From an uncultured Clostridia bacterium (GTDB lineage Bacteria; Bacillota; Clostridia; TANB77; CAG-508): a stretch of DNA of 33,130 bases. A program made the translations under genes and the position numbers. Every line of letters starts with the position of its first letter. Within the stretch, counting starts at the first letter, position 1. Below the pieces are notes generated by a model. The model saw nothing but the letters and a program-made list of their open reading frames with translations. It ran no database searches and was not told where the DNA came from. Shown in pieces: positions 25,966-33,130 of this stretch. Where the stretch lies: positions 1 to 33,130 of the forward strand of contig CAKPRQ010000014.1 in NCBI GenBank assembly GCA_934182605.1, read 5' to 3'.

Positions 25966-27061
25966 TTATTCCAATTCAATTTCACTAATCTTATTAAAAA
26001 TATTTAATTTCATTATTTCTATTTTCTTGTTAGATAACGTATATAGACAATCTTTTATATATAAACCTCTGTTTATTTCTATTGAATACGTTCTATTTTC
26101 TTCATTTATTTCACCATATTTTGTATCCTCAATTTCTACATCTTGACCTATACCAATAATATGTGTTTCATCATAAGGATGTAAATAGCTACTATATCCT
26201 GGTATTTCTAGATTAGCTTCTTTATTTGCATTTATATTAACACCTACTATAGTTAAATAGCTATTTTTTTTACTATCTGGAATTAGTATATGCCCCTTCG
26301 ACTTCAATTCTTCTTCTTTCAACTAAATTGTTATTACCTCTTATATCATAGAAAATTACTAAAGTTTCAGTATCTGCATGAGCCATATCGTACATAATTC
26401 TATTATTATAAAATTTTGTATAAATTTCTGATCTTTCTAAGATTAATACTAATTTGTTTTCTTTAAGATACATTTCCATAGGGCATAAATTTTTTTCAAA
26501 TTCTAAAGTATTTTCTATTTTTAAATTATCGGGATTTTTAACATTTACAATATATAACTTACTATTTGCAATATAATAAATATATTCACCATTAGTCTTT
26601 ACACTATCAGCTTCATCTACACCTTCTACTTGTATATTAGTTTTAGAATAATCAATATCGTTTCTTGCATAATACATCGAAATATATTCTTCATTTACAC
26701 TTAAACAATCTTCATTTATACTTAATTGTTTTTCATTTAAATTACTTAATAAGCTATTCAAATTTTCTATTGTACCAACCTTAGGTAGTATATCTTTTTC
26801 TTCTATATACAGTATTTCATTAGTATCTTCTAATTGTTCTGCTCTCTTGTTTTGCAAAAAATTATTACTATATAAAAACATAGGAAAAATTAATAATACT
26901 CCTGCTAATACTGTAGCCAATGAGTATGTTATTCTTTTATACAACGTATACTTATTTTCATTTTTATCATCTAAATCTAGTAATTGTTTTAGAGTTTTTT
27001 CCTTTAATTTATTATCTACAGAAATACTATCTAAATAATTACTAAAAACATTCGCCCATAC
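25966..27061 (-). pseudogene. Beta-propeller secreted protein (Beta_propel family), decayed by deletions
   Basis: The reading frame from 27061 has an anti-sigma-like head (VWANVFSNYLDSISVDNKLK), a membrane helix (ATVLAGVLLIFPMFLY), then family-typical NIQVEGVDEADSVKTNGEYI and VEGAYTNSR, where it stops at TAG (26273-26275). The next frame resumes with SYLTIVGVNI, GYSSYLHPYDETHIIGIGQD and the family's ending RGLYIKDCLYTLSNKKI, finishing at 25966. Normal members are about 600 residues; here about 320 remain. Pieces are lost at the frame junction near 26275, and again between IGIGQD and RGLYI. No start codon precedes the head. Intact relatives are membrane-anchored surface proteins often found beside sigma factors. 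Confidence 0.8.
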
Positions 27062-27429
27062 TGTTTTTAAATGATATGAGCTAAACCTAATTCTACACCA
27101 AAAAAAGAAAAAGTAAGGAATTCATTTTCTTACTCTCTCTAAATAAAATTGGTGCAGATGGCGTAGTTATCTACAACTTTTTAGGCTCTCTTGACGATTG
27201 ATACAAATATCAATCAATTTATGTATAATTTATCATATTATTTTCTAAATTTCAAGTGTTTTTCAAAATTTGTATTTTATGTATATTTGTAGTATAATAA
27301 AAAGAGATATAGGCTAAGTCCTGTGTCATTTTACCCATTTTCACTAATTAGTGAGAGGGATAACCTCTAACTTTTTAGTTTAAGCACAAAGAAACACTAA
27401 TCAACAATAAAGTTTAAGGAGGAAAAATC
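27062..27429. other. Intergenic region with leaders for both flanking genes
   Basis: Minus strand: a possible promoter (TTGAAA 27250-27255, 17 bases, TAAATT 27227-27232) would give a leader with the hairpin GATTGATA/TATCAATC and a stem AGTAAG/CTTACT followed by a T-rich run near 27110, like an attenuator. Plus strand: the promoter listed separately, then CACTAATTAGTG and AGAGG/CCTCT hairpins before the DUF4097 gene. A startless plus-strand frame at about 27081-27206, ending IGADGVVIYNFLGSLDD with GC-richer codons, could be the tail of a lost gene. Confidence 0.45.
27270..27298 (+). promoter_or_regulatory. Promoter of the DUF4097 gene
   Basis: TTGTAT (27270-27275), a 17-base spacer and perfect TATAAT (27293-27298), leaving a leader of about 125 bases with two short hairpins before AAGGAGG and the ATG. 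Confidence 0.65.
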
Positions 27430-28137
27430 ATGATTACTATCAACGGCAGAGTATTTTCAGGAAGCAATGTAACAATCGTCAACGGACGGGCTATAATCGG
27501 TGGTGGAACTGGCAAGACCCAGAAATTTGACGAAAGGAAAGCGGAAGATTGCAACAATATCGAAAAGATAGCAATTGATTCAACATTTGTCGATGTCAAT
27601 GTTTCCGTTTCCAATTCGTCCAAGGTTGAAGCACATTTCTATGGTGAGGCAGATATTGACGGAGATGTCAACTTTGATGTTCGGGTGATAAATCGTGAAC
27701 TTATAATTACATTAGAGTTTACTGGCAACTGTTTCAACGGAAATTTGAAACTCGATGTTACCGTACCGCAAAAGACATTCAAAGTTATTTCTACAAAGAG
27801 TTCATCAGCGGACATCACCTTAAATGAAGGTGTCTCAACCGACTATCTCAAAGTGAAGACACAGTCTGGCGATTTGGAGACTAATGCAACAGTCAACAAT
27901 GTTTCTGTTTCTACAATGAGCGGAGATGTCGAACTTTGTATCGATGCAACCCAAGACATTAATGTTGAGGTTTCCACAATGAGTGGGGATGTGTCAGTGG
28001 AATTTAATAACATTGGACACCTCAATCTTTCCACCAGTTCTATGAGTGGGGACGTTAGAAATCGACACAAAGAAAGCAGAGGTTACAATGCGGATGTAGA
28101 TATTTCTACAATGAGCGGAGATATAAGAATCAGATAA
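27430..28137 (+). CDS. DUF4097-type beta-helix protein with SGDV repeats
   Basis: 235 residues without signal peptide or membrane helix. The second half repeats a strand-turn unit: KTQSGDLE (143-150), STMSGDVEL (161-169), STMSGDVSV (182-190), SSMSGDVRN (203-211) and STMSGDIRI (226-234), spaced about 20 residues as in the DUF4097/adhesin-like right-handed beta-helix. The N terminus MITINGRVFSGSNVTIVNGRA-like start is typical for Firmicute members. Function in this family is unknown. AAGGAGG lies seven bases before the ATG. Codon use is clearly GC-richer than neighbours, and the gene has its own promoter and terminator, so transfer is inferred. Confidence 0.82.
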   Translation: MITINGRVFSGSNVTIVNGRAIIGGGTGKTQKFDERKAEDCNNIEKIAIDSTFVDVNVSVSNSSKVEAHFYGEADIDGDVNFDVRVINRELIITLEFTGNCFNGNLKLDVTVPQKTFKVISTKSSSADITLNEGVSTDYLKVKTQSGDLETNATVNNVSVSTMSGDVELCIDATQDINVEVSTMSGDVSVEFNNIGHLNLSTSSMSGDVRNRHKESRGYNADVDISTMSGDIRIR

Positions 28138-28156
28138 TCACGTTTCATGATTTTGC

Positions 28157-28192
28157 AAGCTGTGTTATTGAATAATAGCACAGCTTATTTTT
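28157..28192 (+). terminator. Terminator after the DUF4097 gene
   Basis: AAGCTGTGTTATT (28157-28169) pairs with AATAGCACAGCTT (28174-28186), one pair being G-U on the plus strand, followed by ATTTTTA. The G-U pair fixes the plus-strand direction. Confidence 0.85.
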
Positions 28193-28231
28193 ATAGCGAA
28201 TGAAGATTTTATCCTCATTGTATTTGTCAAG

Positions 28232-28268
28232 TGAAAATCGACCCCTTTTATAAATGAATTTTGACCCC
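28232..28268 (-). mobile_element. IS21-like insertion sequence end (remnant)
   Basis: Read on the minus strand, two tandem copies of a 14-base motif appear: GGGGTCAAAATTCA (28255-28268) and GGGGTCGATTTTCA (28232-28245), followed by CTTGACA. Repeated GGTCAATTTT-type units at the ends are characteristic of IS21-family elements. No istA/istB genes are here, so only an end remains. It lies directly beside the truncated integrase gene, which it may have cut. Confidence 0.55.
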
Positions 28269-28286
28269 TCTTAAAGTTTAAAAAAA

Positions 28287-28628
28287 TTAATCTTCTATAA
28301 ACTTTTCTAAAACAATTTCTTCTGATTTGCCAGAAAAAGATTGTCTAATAGCTTTTCCTGTATTTGCATTTATTCCAAGTTTTAATAGTCTTCCTTCATA
28401 CTCATTGTAAAAGTGGAATTTATCGCAATTATCACAATCACAACAATTTTTACACTTGTTGCACCTTTCCATAGTTTCTTTGTTTCTTCTATTCAAACAC
28501 AAATTTTTATGATTGCAATTTTCACATATAGGACAAATATTTTTCTTTGGATTTTTTATAAATTTCTTTCTTTTTCTTATAGTAATAACATAGTCAATAC
28601 CTTTGACAAATTCTTTTTTCTTGCTCAT
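28287..28628 (-). pseudogene. Integrase N-terminal arm domain with Cys-rich insert, truncated
   Basis: 113 residues: a basic head (RKRKKFIKNPKK), a cysteine-rich stretch (CPIC, CNHKNLC, CNKCKNCCDCDNC) that looks metal-binding, then GINANTGKAIRQSFSGKSEE, the arm-binding strand pattern of tyrosine recombinases. Such Cys-rich heads occur on integrases of clostridial mobile elements. The catalytic domain (R..HRH..Y) is absent and the frame ends 19 bases before the IS21-like repeats, so truncation is the best reading. A small DNA-binding protein in its own right cannot be excluded: the ATG has GAAGGGAG upstream and an excisionase-like gene precedes it on the same strand. Confidence 0.55.
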
Positions 28629-28657
28629 TTTTTACTCCCTTCATAATAAAATTTAAA

Positions 28658-28729
28658 GGGAATGTCTTGCAAGTAATTACTTACTTGTGCTATAATAATT
28701 TCAGAGAATTTACATAGGAAGACATTCCC
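28658..28729. repeat. 11-bp inverted repeat framing the small-RNA promoter
   Basis: GGGAATGTCTT (28658-28668) and AAGACATTCCC (28719-28729) are exact inverted copies, symmetric about the -10 box of the plus-strand promoter. They could be paired operator sites or integrase/excisionase binding sites; on an RNA spanning both they would form a stem. Confidence 0.6.
28667..28696 (+). promoter_or_regulatory. Promoter with internal palindrome for the small RNA
   Basis: TTGCAA (28667-28672), an 18-base spacer and TATAAT (28691-28696). The spacer contains CAAGTAATTACTTACTTG (28670-28687), a palindrome with 7-bp arms, well placed for a repressor dimer. Confidence 0.7.
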
Positions 28730-28782
28730 ATGTGATTTGTAAGAGGTTTAGAAGTGCCATTTCTAAATCTCTTTTTCTTTTT
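28703..28782 (+). ncRNA. Probable 80-nt small RNA between integrase and excisionase genes
   Basis: A promoter and a strong terminator enclose about 80 bases without a real coding frame. The terminator (AGAGGTTTAGAA 28742-28753, complement 28761-28772, then a T-rich tail) has a G-U pair on the plus strand only, fixing the direction. The RNA carries AAGACATTCCC and a start-stop ATGTGA after AGGAAG. Its 3' end overlaps the excisionase-like stop codon, so it is antisense to the excisionase-integrase transcript. Confidence 0.6.
28742..28782 (+). terminator. Terminator of the small RNA
   Basis: A 12-bp stem with a seven-base loop and an almost pure T tail (28770-28782). On the minus strand the tail is A-rich, so it does not end the excisionase transcript. 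Confidence 0.8.
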
Positions 28783-28984
28783 AACAAACAATGTGTCTAG
28801 AACTCATATAATTTGCTAAAGCATTTGCTTCAATTCCAAAACCTCTGCCATATTTCTGTGCTGGAAAATCAGCTCTGTGAAATAGCTCTAAACATTTTAC
28901 TCTACCAATATGAAACATTTTGCAAATATCTGCAGTAGTATAAATAACTAGCATTGGCTTTTCTTTTACTTGTACCTTATTCAT
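28781..28984 (-). CDS. Excisionase-like helix-turn-helix protein
   Basis: 67 residues from the ATG at 28984, seven bases after GGGAGG. The core YTTADICKMFHIGRVKCLELF is a winged-helix HTH of the excisionase/MerR type, with FPAQKYGRGFGIEANALANYM matching the wing and last helix of Xis proteins. It would direct excision by binding beside the integrase sites, and lies upstream of the integrase remnant on the same strand. A start six codons earlier is possible but has no binding site. Confidence 0.75.
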   Translation of the reverse strand: MNKVQVKEKPMLVIYTTADICKMFHIGRVKCLELFHRADFPAQKYGRGFGIEANALANYMSSRHIVC

Positions 28985-29030
28985 AAGCAATCCTCCCTTC
29001 AATTTAAGTTTTTTATAAAGTTACCATCTA

Positions 29031-29059
29031 TTGACAACATTTTTTAAAAATTATATAAT
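29031..29059 (+). promoter_or_regulatory. Perfect consensus promoter of the cargo operon
   Basis: TTGACA (29031-29036), exactly 17 bases, TATAAT (29054-29059): full sigma-A consensus, 136 bases before the first cargo gene. The leader holds GTTAC/GTAAC and AGTTA/TAACT inverted pairs that may be operator or RNA stems. Confidence 0.88.
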
Positions 29060-29194
29060 ATAGATATAGTTACAAAATATTTGATATTTCTTATTGAAAT
29101 AGCATAGTAACTTAACTATTACAAATATATAACATATTATTATAAAAGTCAACTAGTTTTATAAAATTTTATAAGATTTTTTATGAGGTGTGAA

Positions 29195-30130
29195 ATGATT
29201 AAAGAAGAAAAGATTGAATTTACTGCAAAATGGTGTAAGTACAGTAAGTATATCATTGAAAAGAAAGACGATAAATATTACATATTCCCAGATAAAAATG
29301 CAAAACCAAGTACCTATGATCCATTTGAAGTAAAAAATCAAATATTAAAAGATTTATTAGTAATAGGAAAAGAATCAGTTGGTAATGAAATGTTTAAACT
29401 TGGCAATAAGGAAGTAACAATTGAAGCACAAAGTAAAATGGAAAAATTCCAAAATTTAGTGTTTGAATTTGTAAGCAATTATGGATTACTTGGTAATTTT
29501 AGATATTTGCCAGAAAATTATGAATTTATGGATAATGGAGATATCCCTGTAAACTTAGGATATAATACTTCTATAAGTGCATTGGAATTTGAAAAGAAAT
29601 ATTTTTGGAAAGATTCAAAAATGGACTGGTCGAATACAATGAAAGCAAACGATTATCACAGAAATACTGGTCTTAATGATGATTTTGAACAAATTGAAGG
29701 AGATAGACTTAATGATGTAATTTTTTCAAAAAATTATGCTGAAACTATTGCAGAAATTATTAACTTTGCAACAATTATATACAATAAAAAGCTTTTAATT
29801 TGTGCTTACCTTTATGATGATGTATCAGAAGATATAAGACAAGTATATCAAGAAAGTATTACTGGTGATAGCTTAAAAAAGCCTAATATTTCATATAGTG
29901 CTGAAGATGGACAAATAAAATTCAAATGGAATTTTATGTCTTTAAGTGAAATAATAGAAACTATCTTACTTCTAAATGAAACATCTGGAAGAACTGAGGT
30001 AAAACTATGTAAGCATTGTGGCAAACCATTTATTGCAGAAAACATTAAAGCAGAATATGACACTATACAATGTAGAAATAGAGAAAATATAAACAAAAGC
30101 AGACAAAAGAAAAATAATTATATTGAATAG
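29195..30130 (+). CDS. Uncharacterised cargo protein with C-terminal zinc-ribbon-like motif
   Basis: 311 residues, soluble, with a mixed N-terminal domain (residues 1-260) that I do not recognise and a C-terminal tail LCKHCGKPFIAE (Cys272, Cys275) with Cys293-Arg-Asn later, like the CGNR/treble-clef tails that follow sensor domains in some actinobacterial and firmicute proteins. The end is strongly basic (NKSRQKKNN), suggesting nucleic-acid contact. The ATG at 29195 follows GAGGTG; the ATG at 29183 overlaps that site. It is first in a three-gene operon; the next gene starts 24 bases past its stop. Intact, unlike most genes around it. Confidence 0.8.
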   Translation: MIKEEKIEFTAKWCKYSKYIIEKKDDKYYIFPDKNAKPSTYDPFEVKNQILKDLLVIGKESVGNEMFKLGNKEVTIEAQSKMEKFQNLVFEFVSNYGLLGNFRYLPENYEFMDNGDIPVNLGYNTSISALEFEKKYFWKDSKMDWSNTMKANDYHRNTGLNDDFEQIEGDRLNDVIFSKNYAETIAEIINFATIIYNKKLLICAYLYDDVSEDIRQVYQESITGDSLKKPNISYSAEDGQIKFKWNFMSLSEIIETILLLNETSGRTEVKLCKHCGKPFIAENIKAEYDTIQCRNRENINKSRQKKNNYIE

Positions 30131-30154
30131 TTTTATGTTATTGGGAGGTTGAAA

Positions 30155-31186
30155 ATGGAAAACAATCTAATAAATGCAGGATACAATAATTTTATTGTTG
30201 AAATTAAAAATAAAATAAGAAAAAGTCAATATGAAGCTATGAAAGCTGTAAATACAACACTAATTAACTTGTATTGGGGAATTGGAGAAGAAATATATAA
30301 CCAACAGCAAAAAAAGGGCTGGGGAAAATCAATTGTTGAAGTTTTAGCAAAAGAAATTCAAAAAGAATTCCCAGAAGTAAAAGGATTTTCTGCAAGCAAT
30401 TTATGGAGAATGAGAAATTTTTATATTACATATAAAGATATAGAAAATCTCGCACCACTTGTGCGAGAAATTAGTTGGACTAAAAATATTGTTATAACAG
30501 AAAAATGCAAAGATAATCTGGAAAGAGAATTTTATATAAAGATGACAAAAAAATATGGTTGGACCAAAGATGTACTAATTAACCATATTGAAAATAAATC
30601 TTATGAAAAGTATTTAATCAATCAGACAAATTTCGATGAAACTTTGCCTGAGAAGTATGTAAATCAAGCTAAACTTGCAGTAAAAGATGAGTATATATTT
30701 GATATAATGGAACTATCTGAACAACATTCTGAAAGAGAATTAGAAAGAGCTTTAGTTGACAATATAAAGGATTTTCTTGGAGAAATGGGTGGAAATTTTG
30801 CATTTATGGGTAATCAATATCATCTAAATATTGATGGAAATGATTTTTATATTGATTTACTTCTATATCATAGAAGTTTAAAGAGTTTAGTTGCAATAGA
30901 ATTAAAAATAGGCGAATTCAAACCAGAATATGTTGGTCAATTACAATTTTATCTAACAGTATTAGATAAACAAGTAAAAATGGAAAGTGAAAATCCATCA
31001 ATTGGTATTATAATTTGTAAAGAAAAAAATAGGACTGTTGTAGAATATGCTTTAAGTAATAGTGACAAACCTATTGGAGTTGCAACATATAAGATTCATG
31101 ATTCTTTACCAGAGCAAATGAAAGATTTATTGCCCTCTCCTGAAGAAATAAAGAAAAGATTGGAAGGATTGAATGATGAAAATTAG
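30155..31186 (+). CDS. YhcG/DUF1016 PD-(D/E)XK nuclease-like protein
   Basis: 343 residues. The N-terminal DUF1016 domain runs from about 10 to 160 (YWGIGEEIYNQQQKKGWGKSIVEV-type helix block, then FSASNLWRMRNFY). The C-terminal nuclease-like domain has Asp234 in FYIDLLLYHR, Glu249-Leu-Lys251 in VAIELKIGEF and Gln264 in GQLQFYL: a complete PD-(D/E)XK set. The family is very common on mobile elements and near restriction systems; a role in DNA processing or defence is suspected, not shown. GGGAGG precedes the ATG at 30155. It overlaps the next gene by 14 bases. Confidence 0.93.
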   Translation: MENNLINAGYNNFIVEIKNKIRKSQYEAMKAVNTTLINLYWGIGEEIYNQQQKKGWGKSIVEVLAKEIQKEFPEVKGFSASNLWRMRNFYITYKDIENLAPLVREISWTKNIVITEKCKDNLEREFYIKMTKKYGWTKDVLINHIENKSYEKYLINQTNFDETLPEKYVNQAKLAVKDEYIFDIMELSEQHSERELERALVDNIKDFLGEMGGNFAFMGNQYHLNIDGNDFYIDLLLYHRSLKSLVAIELKIGEFKPEYVGQLQFYLTVLDKQVKMESENPSIGIIICKEKNRTVVEYALSNSDKPIGVATYKIHDSLPEQMKDLLPSPEEIKKRLEGLNDEN

Positions 31187-31364
31187 ATGTTTAAAATGTA
31201 ATGATATAATTGAATCAAAAGATTTGCATGATTGTGTAAGTTGCAAGTGTGGTGCTTGTTCAATAGATGGTGGGAATCATTATACAAGAATTGGTGGAGA
31301 TACTAATTATATAAATATAGTATATGAAGATGGAAAAGAAAAAATATTAGAAAAAATATTATAA
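31173..31364 (+). CDS. Small zinc-ribbon protein (DUF7695-like)
   Basis: 63 residues beginning MMKIRCLKCNDIIES, with Cys pairs CxxC (near 6-9) and CVSCKCGAC (near 21-29), then a short domain ending in acidic/basic residues. This resembles the small proteins that read RCKKCGDIIE...SCKCGACAID in clostridial mobile elements; no function is known. Its start lies within the last codons of the nuclease-like gene, so translation is coupled and the two probably act together. Confidence 0.75.
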   Translation: MMKIRCLKCNDIIESKDLHDCVSCKCGACSIDGGNHYTRIGGDTNYINIVYEDGKEKILEKIL

Positions 31365-31386
31365 TTAAATAAAAGGAGATATTGAT

Positions 31387-31923
31387 ATGAAAAAAGAAAA
31401 TGAAATAAATAGTAATTTAAATGTAAAAAGTAAAAATAAAAAGTTAATAATTTTTTTATAATTCTATTGTTGATACTTGTATCGATTGGAGGTATTACAT
31501 TATATATTGGTAATAAATCTAATAAAGAAAGCAATGATGAAATTGGGCAAGAAATATATAATGATTTGGTAAATATTCATAATAAAAATATAGTAATATG
31601 TAATACCGTATATAAAGGATGGGTATAATTCTAAAGATACTTATGGGAAAATAAAAATATTGGATGATATAGATAATAAATTAGAAAATGATATTAATGA
31701 AACAAAACTTCTCTTAAACGAAATAAGAGAAAATTTAAAAAAATTGAATAATGATTTTAAATTTTATGATATTTTTACAGATTTATATAGTGGAGAAATT
31801 AAGTTGAACAATTTTACAAAAGAGCCTAAAGGAACACTTATTGAGTTAAATAATCTTATTAATGAAATAGCTAAAAAATATGATACAGATATTACAAAAC
31901 TAGAAATTGAATATGGAAATTAA
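31387..31923 (+). pseudogene. Membrane-anchored protein broken by two compensating frameshifts
   Basis: AAAAGGAG precedes the ATG. Codons 1-24 give MKKENEINSNLNV...KKLIIFL and stop at TAA (31459-31461) right after a T7 run (31451-31457). Shifting by one base there restores a membrane helix (IILLLILVSIGGITLYIG) and runs to TAA at 31626-31628; shifting back restores GYNSKDTYGKIKI and the helical tail to 31923 (NETKLLLNEIRENLKKL). The whole would be about 178 residues: cytosolic head, one helix, coiled-coil-like outside part. Decay is the simplest view. The first site reads U UUU UUA with a stop next, a known -1 slippery heptamer, so recoding is possible there, but not at the second. Confidence 0.75.
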
Positions 31924-31952
31924 TAATATTTTTATAAAAGAGGTGATTTGAA

Positions 31953-32129
31953 ATGATTACAAAATATTATATAAAGGAAAATTATATTTTTTGTGATTTT
32001 TTAAATAAAAATATAACTATGACTACAAAGTTTTCTAATATTTCTGAAATAACTAAACCTATAGAAAAAAGATGTAGTGAATGGGAAAATTGCAAGAATA
32101 GAGAGTATTGCAAATATGGAAAAATTTAG
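31953..32129 (+). CDS. Small Cys-rich protein, 58 residues
   Basis: ATG seven bases after AGAGGTG, ending in TAG, followed directly by a terminator. The first half is MITKYYIKENYIFCDFLNKN; the end carries CSEWENCKNREYC (Cys41, 47 and 53, spaced by five) and a basic tail. The pattern suggests a small metal-binding fold. It is the last plus-strand gene of the cargo side. No family recognised; good binding site and position support it as real. Confidence 0.65.
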   Translation: MITKYYIKENYIFCDFLNKNITMTTKFSNISEITKPIEKRCSEWENCKNREYCKYGKI

Positions 32130-32141
32130 AGGATATAATGA

Positions 32142-32175
32142 AGATAGAACTGCAAATAGTTCTATCTTTCTTTTT
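32142..32175. terminator. Bidirectional terminator between cargo and relaxase genes
   Basis: AGATAGAACT (32142-32151) and AGTTCTATCT (32158-32167) form a perfect 10-bp stem with loop GCAAAT, followed by TTCTTTTTT on the plus strand. The convergent relaxase pseudogene ends inside it. Confidence 0.9.
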
Positions 32176-33130
32176 TCTTATCTTTCTTTTTAGCAGTTTC
32201 TTTTTCAGCTCGTTCTTTATTATCTTCAAATCTTTTCTGAATTAGCCAATCTTCCTTTCCTCCTTTTTCTGATTTTATAATAATTCTTCTACAAGTTTGT
32301 ATTTTAGAATTTAATCTATCAATATCTTCTGTTAAATGATTAATTTTTGCTTCGAGAATCGTTTTATCGGCATCATTTTGGGTTATACTATATAATTTTC
32401 TATATTTTTCTCTTTGAGCTTTTAAAGTTGAAATTTCTTCAAGATATTTAATCCTTAAATTTTGAATATCTGTAATTGATGTTAAGCTATAATCACTAAT
32501 CATATTTAGCTCATCACATAGCTTATTAAATTTATTTATTTCTTTGTAATATTCTGGTGTTCTTTCTTCATAATGTATTTTAGGTGGTAATTTTCCTAAA
32601 ATATATAAGAAATGCACATATAATCTATAAAATTATGGTATTTTTAATAATTCAGAATTAATTTTAACACCTTCATATATTCTAATTCTATATACTTTAT
32701 CTTCTTTAAATTGATAATCTCTGTAATAAATTCTATTTTTAATATTTTCAAAGGTATAATCTTCTCCAAAGGCTTTTGAAAGTCTTATATTTCTATTAAA
32801 ATATGGAGTTGATACAGATATTACATTATTGGATTTTTTTACATAATAACCTTTATAAGCCAAGTTACCAATAAAATCTTGATATTTATTAGCATTCTTT
32901 ATTGCCTCATCAATATCGTTTTTTATTAGTTTCATTTTGCCACTATTGCGATTATAATTATTTGTTCTATTTCTAGCAATAGCATTTTCTTTATCTATAT
33001 GAGTACATACTAAAACTTGACATTTATCTCCAAATAGACTTTGGGCAAATTCGACACCTATGCTATTACATTTTTCAGGAGATACCTCTTTTCCATTAAA
33101 TGATTGAATTATATGATAACCTAGCCTTCC
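32162..33130 (-). pseudogene. Relaxase (MOBP-type mobilisation protein), disrupted, runs off the right edge
   Basis: One frame from the window edge to 32162. Its visible start GYHIIQSFNGKEVSPEKC and VLVCTHIDKEN are MOBP relaxase blocks, but the HNH ligands that should follow THIDK, and about 100 residues after them, are missing in frame; the sequence jumps to KLIKNDIDEAIKNANKYQDFI. After LLKIP an in-frame TAA (32633-32635) interrupts the frame, which continues with FYRLYVHFLYILGKLPPK and a long coiled-coil Lys/Glu tail typical of relaxase C termini. Without the metal site it cannot nick oriT. Deletion plus nonsense codon show decay of the mobile element. The 5' end lies outside the window. 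Confidence 0.85.

Noticed and set aside
509..32153. Shared GCAGTTCTATCT in the repeat at 569-580 and, inverted, in the terminator at 32142-32153, as possible att sites
   Set aside because: Only 12 bases, one copy is inside an ordinary terminator stem, and neither lies at a plausible element border.
28287..33130. Prophage
   Set aside because: No capsid, tail, terminase or lysis genes; relaxase and excisionase fit an integrative mobilisable element.
1..33130. CRISPR array or tRNA genes
   Set aside because: No regularly spaced repeats and no cloverleaf or conserved T-arm sequence was found on either strand.

Overview
The window looks like a chromosomal segment of a low-GC Gram-positive bacterium, probably a gut-type Clostridia relative. 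Support: very AT-rich DNA (about a quarter GC by eye), strong AGGAGG-type ribosome binding sites, a MurT/GatD-type pair that acts on lipid II, a sortase, a prepilin-like gene of the clostridial GITLVALVIT type and DUF1703/DUF4143 ATPase genes. No rRNA, tRNA or CRISPR array was seen, so no finer placement is possible.

Region 1 (1-11,390) is a patchwork of accessory genes, mostly on the minus strand: the start of a prepilin-like gene, two different AAA ATPase/PD-(D/E)XK proteins, a decayed tspO fragment, a cytosolic HELMH metalloprotease, a GC-rich one-gene cassette of unknown function, a large SNF2 helicase with a SWIM zinc finger, a Fic protein lacking its inhibitory glutamate, and a membrane-anchored extracellular protein. 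Region 2 (11,389-14,321) is a sortase-murT-gatD operon. Its GatD lacks the catalytic cysteine and histidine, so it is probably not a normal glutaminase.

Region 3 (14,482-25,699) is a surface-polysaccharide locus read right to left: a large GT-C-like membrane protein with its own promoter, then from a second promoter a galactofuranosyltransferase-like protein, Glf (UDP-galactopyranose mutase), a 34-residue orphan, a Wzx-type flippase, three glycosyltransferases, a membrane-anchored deacetylase and an O-antigen polymerase/ligase-like protein. The set fits a lipid-linked, galactofuranose-containing glycan that is flipped and polymerised outside. A 99-nt rod-like RNA structure starts at the last stop codon.

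Region 4 (25,712-28,290) holds a beta-propeller pseudogene with internal deletions, a GC-richer DUF4097 gene with its own promoter and terminator, and an IS21-like end remnant. Region 5 (28,287-33,130) is a decaying integrative/mobilisable element: a truncated integrase, an excisionase-like protein, a probable small RNA between them, an intact three-gene cargo operon (zinc-ribbon protein, YhcG/DUF1016 nuclease, small zinc-ribbon protein) behind a perfect consensus promoter, a frameshifted membrane protein, a 58-residue cysteine-rich protein, and a relaxase pseudogene that runs off the right edge. Intact cargo amid decayed mobility genes makes this operon the best candidate for a poorly described (perhaps defence-related) system.
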